The notes below the pieces were generated by a model. That model saw nothing but the letters and a program-made list of their open reading frames with translations, was not told where the DNA came from and ran no database searches. A program made the position numbers and the translations under genes. 7,605 bases of DNA from DYGX01 sp035325905 (GTDB lineage: Bacteria; Chloroflexota; Anaerolineae; Aggregatilineales; Aggregatilineaceae). The stretch is from positions 1 to 7,605 of the forward strand of contig DAOKYY010000133.1 in the NCBI GenBank assembly GCA_035325905.1, written 5' to 3'. The first letter of the stretch is position 1, and each line of letters opens with the position of its first letter. Below, in pieces: positions 1 to 4,895 of the stretch.

Positions 1-5
1 CCTCC
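1..5 (-). promoter_or_regulatory. Possible ribosome binding site of a gene starting beyond the left edge
   Basis: Read on the minus strand, the last five bases of the window are GGAGG, a perfect anti-16S core. The bases before it are A/T-rich, as expected for a leader. If real, a minus-strand gene starts within about 5-10 bases outside the window, and part of 1-153 is its leader or promoter region. No start codon is visible here, so this is suggestive only. Confidence 0.35.
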
Positions 6-74
6 TATTTGCACCGGGATTTATTGATAAAGACGTAATATGTCGTGTAACGAAGGCTCGTTATGCTTGAGGCA

Positions 75-152
75 TATTTGAGTTGGATATGCTCCCGGCC
101 CAAATCCCGCTTACCCTAGAGCATCTCTTCCCCACCCCGTCCAACTCAAATA
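75..152 (-). repeat. 13-bp perfect inverted repeat with a nested 6-bp stem around a G-rich loop
   Basis: The arms 75-87 (TATTTGAGTTGGA) and 140-152 (TCCAACTCAAATA) are perfectly complementary over 13 bp. Inside them, ATGCTC at 89-94 pairs with GAGCAT at 119-124. On the minus strand the enclosed sequence is purine-rich and has six runs of three or more G. It lies immediately beyond the terminator hairpin at 154-178 and upstream of a possible minus-strand gene off the left edge. It could be a structured leader RNA, an operator-like site or a small repeat element. The sequence alone does not decide. Confidence 0.6.
94..116 (-). other. Canonical G-quadruplex motif
   Basis: On the minus strand this reads GGG-TAAGC-GGG-ATTT-GGG-CC-GGG, that is four G3 tracts with loops of 5, 4 and 2 bases. 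It fits the standard G3+N1-7 pattern. A further GGGGTGGGG lies at 138-130 of the same strand. The motif sits within the loop of the inverted repeat 75-152. Folding in vivo is inference; G-runs are commoner in GC-rich genomes, although the local flanks here are AT-richer than the rest of the window. Confidence 0.5.
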
Positions 153-153
153 G

Positions 154-178
154 AAGGACCGCGATCCGCGCGGTCCTT
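154..178 (-). terminator. Probable terminator hairpin downstream of the glycosyltransferase
   Basis: AAGGACCGCG (154-163) pairs perfectly over 10 bp with CGCGGTCCTT (169-178) around a 5-base loop. It begins about 50 bases beyond the stop codon of the minus-strand glycosyltransferase. On the minus strand the stem ends in TT followed by CTATTTG, so the U-tract is broken. The plus-strand side (TTGTGTTTC) is similarly moderate, so the hairpin could act in both directions. No other stop signal is evident for this gene. Confidence 0.65.
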
Positions 179-229
179 GTGTTTCCCGGCACGCGCGCGA
201 CAACCGGACAGTCACCAGGCCCGCGATCC

Positions 230-2092
230 TTACGGCCTGATTTCGAGCGATCCAATCATGGCCCGGTCGCCTGCCGTCTGCCCCGCGCCGGAGACCGGCA
301 GCGGCTGCGGGTCCGCATACCAGTAGACGCGCACGGCCACGTCGTAGCGGCCCGGCGGTAGCGCCGCCGGAAGCGTAAGACGGTGCACGTCCAGCCGCAG
401 CGCGCCGGGGGGCCAGCCGCTAGTCGGCGCATGGCCGTCGAGCGGCGAGCTATCCGCCTGGGCGACGATGTTGCCCTGCGCATCCTGCACCACAACCGAC
501 ACGCTGTAATCGACCGGCGCGGGCTGCGCGGCGCTCCACCACAGGAACACGCGGATCGTCTCGCCCGGCGCGGCGCGCTCCGGCGCAGCGGCGCGGCGCA
601 GCGCGAACAGGTCGCCAAACCGCGCGATGGCGCCGGGCGGCGTGCGATCGTAGCGATAGCTGTACAGTGGCGTGCCGAGGTGGTCCACCTTCAGCGCGGC
701 GGACTGCTCGAATCCGGCGCCGGCGAACAGCGCGCCGTACTCCGTCATCGGCGCGTCGCCCCAGTACACCAGCCAGAACGCGTCGAGCGGCCGGATCAGA
801 TCCAGCAGGCGCGGCAGAAACTCAACGCCATAGCGGGCGCGCCACTCGCGCAGGGAGATGGCGGGCGTGTCCGCGCCCATTTGCCGCTCGACGTAATAGC
901 GCGCCGGAAAATCGCCGACCCATACATCCATCAGGACCGGCTCGGTTCCCTGATGATACGTGGTGATGTTGCGCGTAATCGCCCGCCAGTCGGGGTAATG
1001 GCGCCGCGCGTCCACCGTCGTCAGGCTGACGAAGACGATCACCGCGACCAGCAGCCCGCGCCCGACCCGCTGCAAATTCGTCAGCCCGTGCGCGATCAGC
1101 ACCATCAGCGGCGGCGCGATCACGACGAAGTTGCGCTCGGTCAGGAACTGCCGCCGCGCGTTGATGGCGATCGTCAATCCGACCGTCAGCGCGATCCACA
1201 GCGCCGGATAGGCTGCCGGCCACAGCGGGCGCAGCCGCACGCGGATCACGTCCAGATCGCCGCGCCGCCGGTAGGTCACGTACACCAGCCCCAGCAGCAG
1301 CAGCGCGAACAGCAGAACGTAATGACTGCCGAGCAGCGCCGTCCGCACGGCGCGATACGTCTCGACGCTGTTCGGAACCGAGTTGCGATAATACAGCGGG
1401 TCGTCCCAGCGGACGCGGTTCTGATCGAGCACAACCGGCGCCCACGGCAGAAAGCCCAGCCCGACCGCGCCGAACAGAAACAGCCCGTCGAGCAGCCGCC
1501 GCCCGCGTCCGAAGGCGAGCAGGTGCACGCCCTGCGCCAGCAGCACGAACGCGCCGAGATAGTGCGTGTAGAGCAGCGCCAGCGACGACAGCACGTGCCC
1601 GGCGCGGGACGCCCGCGACGCATACCGCCACCAGCGGACGTAGAACACGCTCGACACGATCGCCAGCGTCGCCAGCAGGCTGTAGTGGCGCACCTCCTGA
1701 GCCAGGTCAATCGGGAGATCGGCCAGCGCCAGCAGCAGCGCGGCCAGCAGCCCGGTCAGCGGGGTGAACAGCGCGCGCCCCAGCGGGTAGACCGCCGCGA
1801 CCGCCACCATGCTAATCAGCACGCTGAAATAGCGCAGCGCGAACTCGGACTCGCCGGTCAGCGCGCGCCAGACGCGGAACGTCACGAAGTACAGCGGCGG
1901 ATGCTGGTCGGCGGCCAGCGTGCGCGTCACGTCGCCGAGGCCCGGCCCTTCGGTCAGAACCAGCGTCCAGCCCTCGTCGGCCCACAGGCTGCGCGCGTCG
2001 AGCGCGTGCGTGCGCAGCGCCCAGCCGAGCAGCAGAACGCCGAGCAGCGCGATCAGCATGCGCGGCGCGGAAATGAGGCTGGCGCGAGTCAT
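230..2092 (-). CDS. GT39/PMT-like membrane glycosyltransferase with a C-terminal beta-rich domain
   Basis: A polytopic membrane protein of 620 aa from the chosen start. About ten hydrophobic segments occupy roughly residues 12-367. The first outer loop carries WADE (Asp39-Glu40), the acidic pair where GT-C enzymes of the ArnT/PMT_2 type place their catalytic Asp, followed by HPPLY (64-68) and QEVRHYSL (132-139), both typical of this superfamily. Such enzymes usually move a sugar from a lipid-phosphate donor onto lipid, protein or glycan at the outer membrane face; donor and acceptor are unknown here. A soluble stretch follows, then from about residue 492 a beta-rich domain with the pattern VDYSVSVVVQDAQG...PTSGW...LPPGRYDVAVRVYW, seen as a C-terminal fusion in Chloroflexota homologues. 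The ATG at 2092 is preferred: GGAG lies 13 bases upstream and the first membrane segment follows. An in-frame GTG at 2116 would add eight residues but has no visible RBS. It lies 58 bases after the radical SAM gene on the same strand, so may share its transcript. Confidence 0.85.
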   Translation of the reverse strand: MTRASLISAPRMLIALLGVLLLGWALRTHALDARSLWADEGWTLVLTEGPGLGDVTRTLAADQHPPLYFVTFRVWRALTGESEFALRYFSVLISMVAVAAVYPLGRALFTPLTGLLAALLLALADLPIDLAQEVRHYSLLATLAIVSSVFYVRWWRYASRASRAGHVLSSLALLYTHYLGAFVLLAQGVHLLAFGRGRRLLDGLFLFGAVGLGFLPWAPVVLDQNRVRWDDPLYYRNSVPNSVETYRAVRTALLGSHYVLLFALLLLGLVYVTYRRRGDLDVIRVRLRPLWPAAYPALWIALTVGLTIAINARRQFLTERNFVVIAPPLMVLIAHGLTNLQRVGRGLLVAVIVFVSLTTVDARRHYPDWRAITRNITTYHQGTEPVLMDVWVGDFPARYYVERQMGADTPAISLREWRARYGVEFLPRLLDLIRPLDAFWLVYWGDAPMTEYGALFAGAGFEQSAALKVDHLGTPLYSYRYDRTPPGAIARFGDLFALRRAAAPERAAPGETIRVFLWWSAAQPAPVDYSVSVVVQDAQGNIVAQADSSPLDGHAPTSGWPPGALRLDVHRLTLPAALPPGRYDVAVRVYWYADPQPLPVSGAGQTAGDRAMIGSLEIRP

Positions 2093-2132
2093 GGTTCGGA
2101 ATCTGCTCCGGTGCACAAGAAACCGCGTCGCG

Positions 2133-2161
2133 ATTGTACCTTGCCGCCTGGCGCGTCACCA
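2133..2161 (-). promoter_or_regulatory. Weak candidate promoter before the glycosyltransferase
   Basis: On the minus strand TACAAT (2138-2133) matches five of six -10 bases. A poor -35 (TGGTGA, 2161-2156) lies 17 bases upstream. It falls in the 58-base gap after the radical SAM stop codon. It would give a leader of about 34 nt to the ATG at 2092. Read-through from the upstream gene is an equally good explanation. Confidence 0.25.
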
Positions 2162-2174
2162 GACGAGCGACGGC

Positions 2175-3320
2175 TCAGAACAGGCGCGGCTGATCGAGCG
2201 GGCGCCGGCCATCCAGCAGCACGTATGGCGCGACCCGCTTGACCCCGCGAATCCCGATAGCGCGCAGGTCGTCCAGCGTGCGCAGCCGCCCGCGCGCCCG
2301 CGCCTTCAGGATGCGATCGGCGCCTTGCGGGCCAATCCCCGGCACGCGCAGCAGCTCCGCGCGCGCGGCGTAGTTGATCTCCACGGGCTGATGCGCGAGC
2401 GACTGGTCCGCCCAGGCGCGCTTCGGATCGACCGCCAGCGGCAGATCGCCCTGCCCCGCGAACGGCAGTTCTTCCAGCTCGAAGCCGTAATCGCGCAGCA
2501 GGAAACTCGCCTGATAGAGCCGTAGCTGGCGCTGCGGATCGGTCGCCGGAACATCGGCGAGCGGCGTCTCGACCAGCGGGCGGAACGCCGAGTAATACAC
2601 GCGTGAGAGGTGAAGCTGCCGGTACAGCACGTCGGTCACGCTGAGCAGCTCCAGGTCCGATTCCCCTGCCGGGCCGACCACCAGCTCGGTCGTGCTGCTG
2701 GCGCGGAGGCGCGAGTCCGGGTCCTGGCGCATCTCGTCCACCCAGCGCAGCGGAGTCACCAGCTCCTGCTCGAACAGCTTGCCGGGCGCGATCCGCTCCA
2801 GGCGCGCGGCGTTCGGCGCTTCCAGGTTGATCGAGACGCGAGTCGCCAGCCGCATCGCCTCGCGGACCTGGTCGCGCTGCGCGCCGGGCATCAGCTTGAG
2901 GTGCATGTAGCCGCGAAAACCGTGCTTCTGGCGCAGGATCGCGCCGGTGTCGAGAATCGCGTCCTGGCTGGTCACGCCGCCGCGCACGATCCCGGACGAG
3001 AGAAACAGCCCCTCGACCGCCCCCGCCCGGTACAGCGCCATGAACCCGCTCGCCATCTCGTCCGGCGTGAACTTGACGCGCTTCATCGACGAGCGCCCGG
3101 CGCGAAACGGGCAATAGAAGCAATCGCGCTCGCAGGCGGTGGTGGACATCGCCTTGAGCACGGGCATTTTGCGGCTGCCAGCGGTGACGTTCGTAATGCA
3201 GCCGCTGAGGTCAGGCGGCACACGGCGCGAGCGGACCGGCTGCTCCTGGCGTGGAGCATCTCCGACCGACTCGAACTCCGTGGTACCGTGCAGCGCGCTC
3301 AGCAGGTCGTGACCGTCCAT
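2175..3320 (-). CDS. Radical SAM protein with C-terminal helix-hairpin-helix; putative DNA modification/repair enzyme
   Basis: A 381-aa protein. The cluster-binding motif C-x3-C-x2-C is at Cys63, Cys67 and Cys70 (TTACERDCFYCPF), which would hold a 4Fe-4S cluster cleaving S-adenosylmethionine to a 5'-deoxyadenosyl radical. Downstream segments LFLSSGI, YMHLKLMPG and VSINLEAP are barrel strands of the family I know as putative DNA modification/repair radical SAM proteins (TIGR03916-like). The C-terminus has VPGIGPQGADRIL (326-338) and LRAIGIRGVKRVAPYV (352-367), a tandem helix-hairpin-helix typical of non-specific DNA binding. Family members are often encoded beside a uracil-DNA-glycosylase-like partner; none is in this window. 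The substrate is unknown. The start ATG has GGGAG six bases upstream and a good promoter 33 bases away. No signal peptide is seen, so it is probably cytoplasmic. The radical SAM fold is confident; the DNA role is inferred from the HhH and the family. Confidence 0.9.
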   Translation of the reverse strand: MDGHDLLSALHGTTEFESVGDAPRQEQPVRSRRVPPDLSGCITNVTAGSRKMPVLKAMSTTACERDCFYCPFRAGRSSMKRVKFTPDEMASGFMALYRAGAVEGLFLSSGIVRGGVTSQDAILDTGAILRQKHGFRGYMHLKLMPGAQRDQVREAMRLATRVSINLEAPNAARLERIAPGKLFEQELVTPLRWVDEMRQDPDSRLRASSTTELVVGPAGESDLELLSVTDVLYRQLHLSRVYYSAFRPLVETPLADVPATDPQRQLRLYQASFLLRDYGFELEELPFAGQGDLPLAVDPKRAWADQSLAHQPVEINYAARAELLRVPGIGPQGADRILKARARGRLRTLDDLRAIGIRGVKRVAPYVLLDGRRPLDQPRLF

Positions 3321-3326
3321 GGAACG

Positions 3327-3331
3327 CTCCC
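3327..3331 (-). promoter_or_regulatory. Ribosome binding site of the radical SAM gene
   Basis: GGGAG on the minus strand, six bases before the ATG at 3320. It supports that start over later in-frame methionines. Confidence 0.6.
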
Positions 3332-3352
3332 AAACTCCGACGCTATACTTCC

Positions 3353-3381
3353 ATTATATCGAACATTAGTTCTAAATGCAA
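3353..3381 (-). promoter_or_regulatory. Promoter of the radical SAM gene
   Basis: On the minus strand there is a perfect TATAAT -10 (3358-3353), a 17-base spacer and a partial -35, TTGCAT (3381-3376). Initiation is expected near 3346, giving a leader of about 26 nt. The promoter begins five bases past the terminator of def, so the two transcription units are packed back to back. Confidence 0.65.
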
Positions 3382-3386
3382 GCAGG

Positions 3387-3415
3387 AAAAACGCTCCTGG
3401 CCGGGGCTAGGAGCG
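3387..3415 (-). terminator. Intrinsic terminator of def
   Basis: On the minus strand CGCTCCTAG (3415-3407) pairs with CCAGGAGCG (3400-3392), nine pairs including one G-U, around a six-base C/G loop. A run of five T (3391-3387) follows directly. This is the standard Rho-independent layout. It starts about 50 bases after the def stop codon. A second very GC-rich self-complementary stretch (3436-3454) lies between the stop codon and this hairpin. Confidence 0.85.
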
Positions 3416-3465
3416 CGGGCAGAGTCGTCCGATTTCGCGCGCCGGAGCCGCGCGCGCCGCCAGGG

Positions 3466-4035
3466 CTACATCTCCGCTTCCTGCTCCGGGGCCGGCTCCT
3501 CGCCGGCCCCGTCGTCGTCATCGCCCTGCCCCTCCTCGGCGGCGCGCCAGATTTCCGTCGCGCGGTCGATGTACAGAATCCCGTCAAGGTGATCGATCTC
3601 ATGCTGGAAGACCCGCGCCAGCCAGTCCTTCGCCTTGACGCGCACCTTCTTGCCGCGCCGGTCGAGCGCCTGGACGGTTACGGCGCGGTGCCGGCTGACG
3701 TTGCCGTAATAGCCGGGGATCGACAGGCACGCCTCGATGCCGTCTACCATCTCGTCCGAGACGCGCACCAGCTCCGGGTTGACCAGCGTGTACAGCACGC
3801 CCGCCTGGTCGCCGTATTCCTCGACCGACTCCTCGTCGTCGGGCAGCCGGACGACGATCACGCGCTGGCTGACCTCCACCTGCGGCGCGGCCAGCCCGAC
3901 GCCCGGCGCTTCGAGCATCGTCTCGACCATGTCGTCGATTAACGTCTGAAGCTTCGGATCGTCGAGGTTCGCGACCTTGTGCGCTTTCTTGCGCAGAACC
4001 GGGTTTTCGGGCGTGATGATGGGGCGCACGGCCAT
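3466..4035 (-). CDS. def: Peptide deformylase
   Basis: A metalloenzyme of 189 aa that removes the formyl group from the N-terminal methionine of nascent proteins at the ribosome. All three family motifs are present: GVGLAAPQ (45-52), EACLS (101-105, metal ligand Cys103) and QHEIDH (144-149, ligands His145 and His149, catalytic Glu146). Motif 2 is normally EGCLS, so residue 102 is Ala instead of Gly. A longer loop at about 65-80 is acidic, and after the catalytic core there is a highly acidic tail of about 30 residues (160-189, including four consecutive Asp) not needed by the family. GGAG lies 11 bases before the ATG. The gene stands alone, without the common partner fmt in view, has its own promoter and terminator, and is divergent from the str operon. 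Confidence 0.95.
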   Translation of the reverse strand: MAVRPIITPENPVLRKKAHKVANLDDPKLQTLIDDMVETMLEAPGVGLAAPQVEVSQRVIVVRLPDDEESVEEYGDQAGVLYTLVNPELVRVSDEMVDGIEACLSIPGYYGNVSRHRAVTVQALDRRGKKVRVKAKDWLARVFQHEIDHLDGILYIDRATEIWRAAEEGQGDDDDGAGEEPAPEQEAEM

Positions 4036-4090
4036 GATCGTTCTTGCTCCACAGGATTATCAGCGCCAGAGGGCTGCGTTCGGCGTCAGG

Positions 4091-4119
4091 ATTTTAGCGA
4101 ATCCGGCGGGCGGCGTAAA
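4091..4119 (-). promoter_or_regulatory. Promoter of def
   Basis: On the minus strand TTTACG (4119-4114, four of six -35 matches), 17 bases, then TAAAAT (4096-4091, five of six -10 matches). Initiation near 4084 would leave a leader of about 49 nt before the ATG at 4035. A second -10-like GATAAT at 4061-4056 has no matching -35 and is less likely. Confidence 0.5.
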
Positions 4120-4177
4120 GCGTTATCCCGGCTGCGCGTGGTTCACGTGCTGGCCCTACAGTCTCAAATGCCGCGCT

Positions 4178-4219
4178 TTTTCGGCTGAATTGCAGCCCGT
4201 TCCCGGCTGTTTCCGGCTG
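4178..4219 (+). repeat. Phased TTYCCGGCTG-like direct repeats upstream of the str promoter
   Basis: Three related 10-mers read TTTTCGGCTG (4178-4187), TTCCCGGCTG (4200-4209) and TTTCCGGCTG (4210-4219). Spacings are 22 and 10 bases, close to whole helical turns. The last ends eight bases before the -35. A fourth CGGCTG core is at 4129-4134. The placement is what an activator or repressor binding array would have. No regulator is identified, and function is inferred from position only. Confidence 0.4.
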
Positions 4220-4227
4220 ATTTAGCC

Positions 4228-4256
4228 TTGACAGCCCCTTGCCGGAGTGATAATAT
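4228..4256 (+). promoter_or_regulatory. Strong sigma70-type promoter of the str operon
   Basis: A perfect -35 TTGACA (4228-4233) is followed by a 17-base spacer and TAATAT (4251-4256). TG at 4248-4249 provides an extended -10 element. Initiation is expected near 4263. The direction and distance fit the str operon, leaving a leader of about 200 nt. This is the best promoter in the window, as expected for ribosomal protein genes. Confidence 0.8.
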
Positions 4257-4326
4257 TCTTGGGCTACTCGTACGGCGCTAACCCTGCCCGACAGGGCGCT
4301 AGCGACCGAATTGGATGAACGATCGT

Positions 4327-4367
4327 ACGTGAGGCCATCCCGCCATAGTTTATCGATGGCCTCATGT
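4327..4367 (+). promoter_or_regulatory. Leader hairpin H2
   Basis: ACGTGAGGCCAT (4327-4338) pairs with ATGGCCTCATGT (4356-4367) over 12 positions, with one G-U pair. The loop is 17 bases, closable by one more C-G pair. It is the longest stem in the leader. Confidence 0.55.
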
Positions 4368-4380
4368 TATGAAAGAGATG

Positions 4381-4402
4381 GACGGGTGAGCGATCACCCG
4401 TC
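4381..4402 (+). promoter_or_regulatory. Leader hairpin H3 with GNRA tetraloop
   Basis: GACGGGTGA (4381-4389) and TCACCCGTC (4394-4402) form nine perfect pairs closed by GCGA, a GNRA-type tetraloop. GNRA loops commonly make tertiary contacts or protein contacts in structured RNAs. No T-run follows, so it is not a terminator. Confidence 0.6.
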
Positions 4403-4450
4403 GTTGCGCCAAGTTTAAGGTAGGACTCGCCAGAGCACTGGCATAGGCGT

Positions 4451-4455
4451 GGAGG
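4451..4455 (+). promoter_or_regulatory. Ribosome binding site of rpsL
   Basis: GGAGG with six bases to the ATG, an optimal arrangement. It lies nine bases after hairpin H4 and appears unpaired in the simple fold. Confidence 0.8.
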
Positions 4456-4461
4456 CAAAGC

Positions 4462-4878
4462 ATGCCGACGATCAACCAGCTTGTCCGTAAGGGTCGTCAA
4501 GCGAAAAAGAAGAAGAGCAAGGCGCCTGCGCTGCAGTACACCTTCAACTCTTATTCGCAGAACCGTACCCGCCGGCCCAAGGGCGCTCCGCAGAAGCGCG
4601 GCGTGTGCACCCAGGTCAAGACGATGACTCCCAAGAAGCCGAACTCGGCCCTGCGCAAGGTGGCCCGCGTTCGTCTCAGCAACGGGATCGAAGTCAGCGC
4701 CTACATTCCCGGTGAAGGTCATGGGCTGCAGGAGCACAGCATTGTGCTGATTCGCGGTGGCCGCGTGAAGGACCTGCCCGGCGTGCGCTATCACATCGTG
4801 CGCGGCACGCTGGACTCGGATGGCGTCAACCGCCGCCAGCAGGCCCGCAGCAAGTACGGCGCCAAGAAGCCCAAGTAA
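4462..4878 (+). CDS. rpsL: 30S ribosomal protein S12 (uS12)
   Basis: Decoding-centre protein of the small subunit, 138 aa, complete. It opens MPTINQLVRKGRQAKKKKSKAP-like, then QKRGVCT, TPKKPNSALRK and GGRVKDLPGVRYHIVRG, all hallmarks of the family. Lys58 and Lys103 correspond to the two E. coli lysines (43 and 88, counting Met) whose changes give streptomycin resistance, and both are wild type. Asp104 is the position methylthiolated by RimO in other bacteria. Compared with the 124-aa E. coli protein there is a 15-residue insert at about 25-42, as in the Bacillus type. One departure is GHGLQEHS where GHNLQEHS is usual (Gly88). It is the first gene of the str operon, 25 bases before rpsG, with a strong GGAGG site. 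Confidence 0.98.
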   Translation: MPTINQLVRKGRQAKKKKSKAPALQYTFNSYSQNRTRRPKGAPQKRGVCTQVKTMTPKKPNSALRKVARVRLSNGIEVSAYIPGEGHGLQEHSIVLIRGGRVKDLPGVRYHIVRGTLDSDGVNRRQQARSKYGAKKPK

Positions 4879-4889
4879 ATCGCAGCTTC

Positions 4890-4895
4890 GGAGAG
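4890..4895 (+). promoter_or_regulatory. Ribosome binding site of rpsG
   Basis: GGAGAG, eight bases before the ATG at 4904. It decides this start over an in-frame ATG at 4820 inside rpsL, which would add 28 unrelated residues. Confidence 0.7.

Larger units (their letters stand above)
4263..4461 (+). ncRNA. Structured 5' leader of the str operon mRNA (four predicted hairpins)
   Basis: About 200 nt lie between the expected start of transcription and the rpsL ATG with no supported coding. Predicted hairpins by eye are H1 4276-4304 (CGCTA/TAGCG enclosing CCCTG/CAGGG), H2 4327-4367 (12 pairs, one G-U), H3 4381-4402 (nine pairs with a tetraloop) and H4 4429-4442 (GCCAG/CTGGC, just before the Shine-Dalgarno). 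None is followed by a T-run, so this is not a classical attenuator. A ribosomal-protein autoregulatory leader is a reasonable guess. I do not recognise a described RNA family. Confidence 0.5.

Noticed and set aside
154..178. T-box-like element because of the ACCGCG sequence in the hairpin
   Set aside because: The conserved GGGTGG part and the specifier stem are missing. A simple terminator hairpin explains it.
83..361. Small open frames across the left intergenic region on either strand
   Set aside because: They run into the glycosyltransferase in a wrong frame or across the terminator hairpin, lack a convincing ribosome binding site, and their products look random.
383..2242. A 619-codon open frame on the plus strand opposite the glycosyltransferase
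   Set aside because: Its product is rich in Arg, Gln and His with no recognisable domain, as expected of the reverse of a GC-rich coding sequence. The minus-strand frame has clear family motifs and membrane segments.
2610..3410. Plus-strand open frame of 266 codons opposite the radical SAM gene
   Set aside because: It has shadow-like composition and no domain, and the opposite strand has the cluster-binding cysteines and HhH motifs.
3977..4225. Short plus-strand frames across the def-str gap
   Set aside because: They begin inside def on the opposite strand and end within promoter DNA. They have no conserved protein features.
4381..4402. Leader hairpin H3 as an intrinsic terminator
   Set aside because: The stem is strong but is followed by GTTGCGCC with no T-run, so termination there is unlikely.
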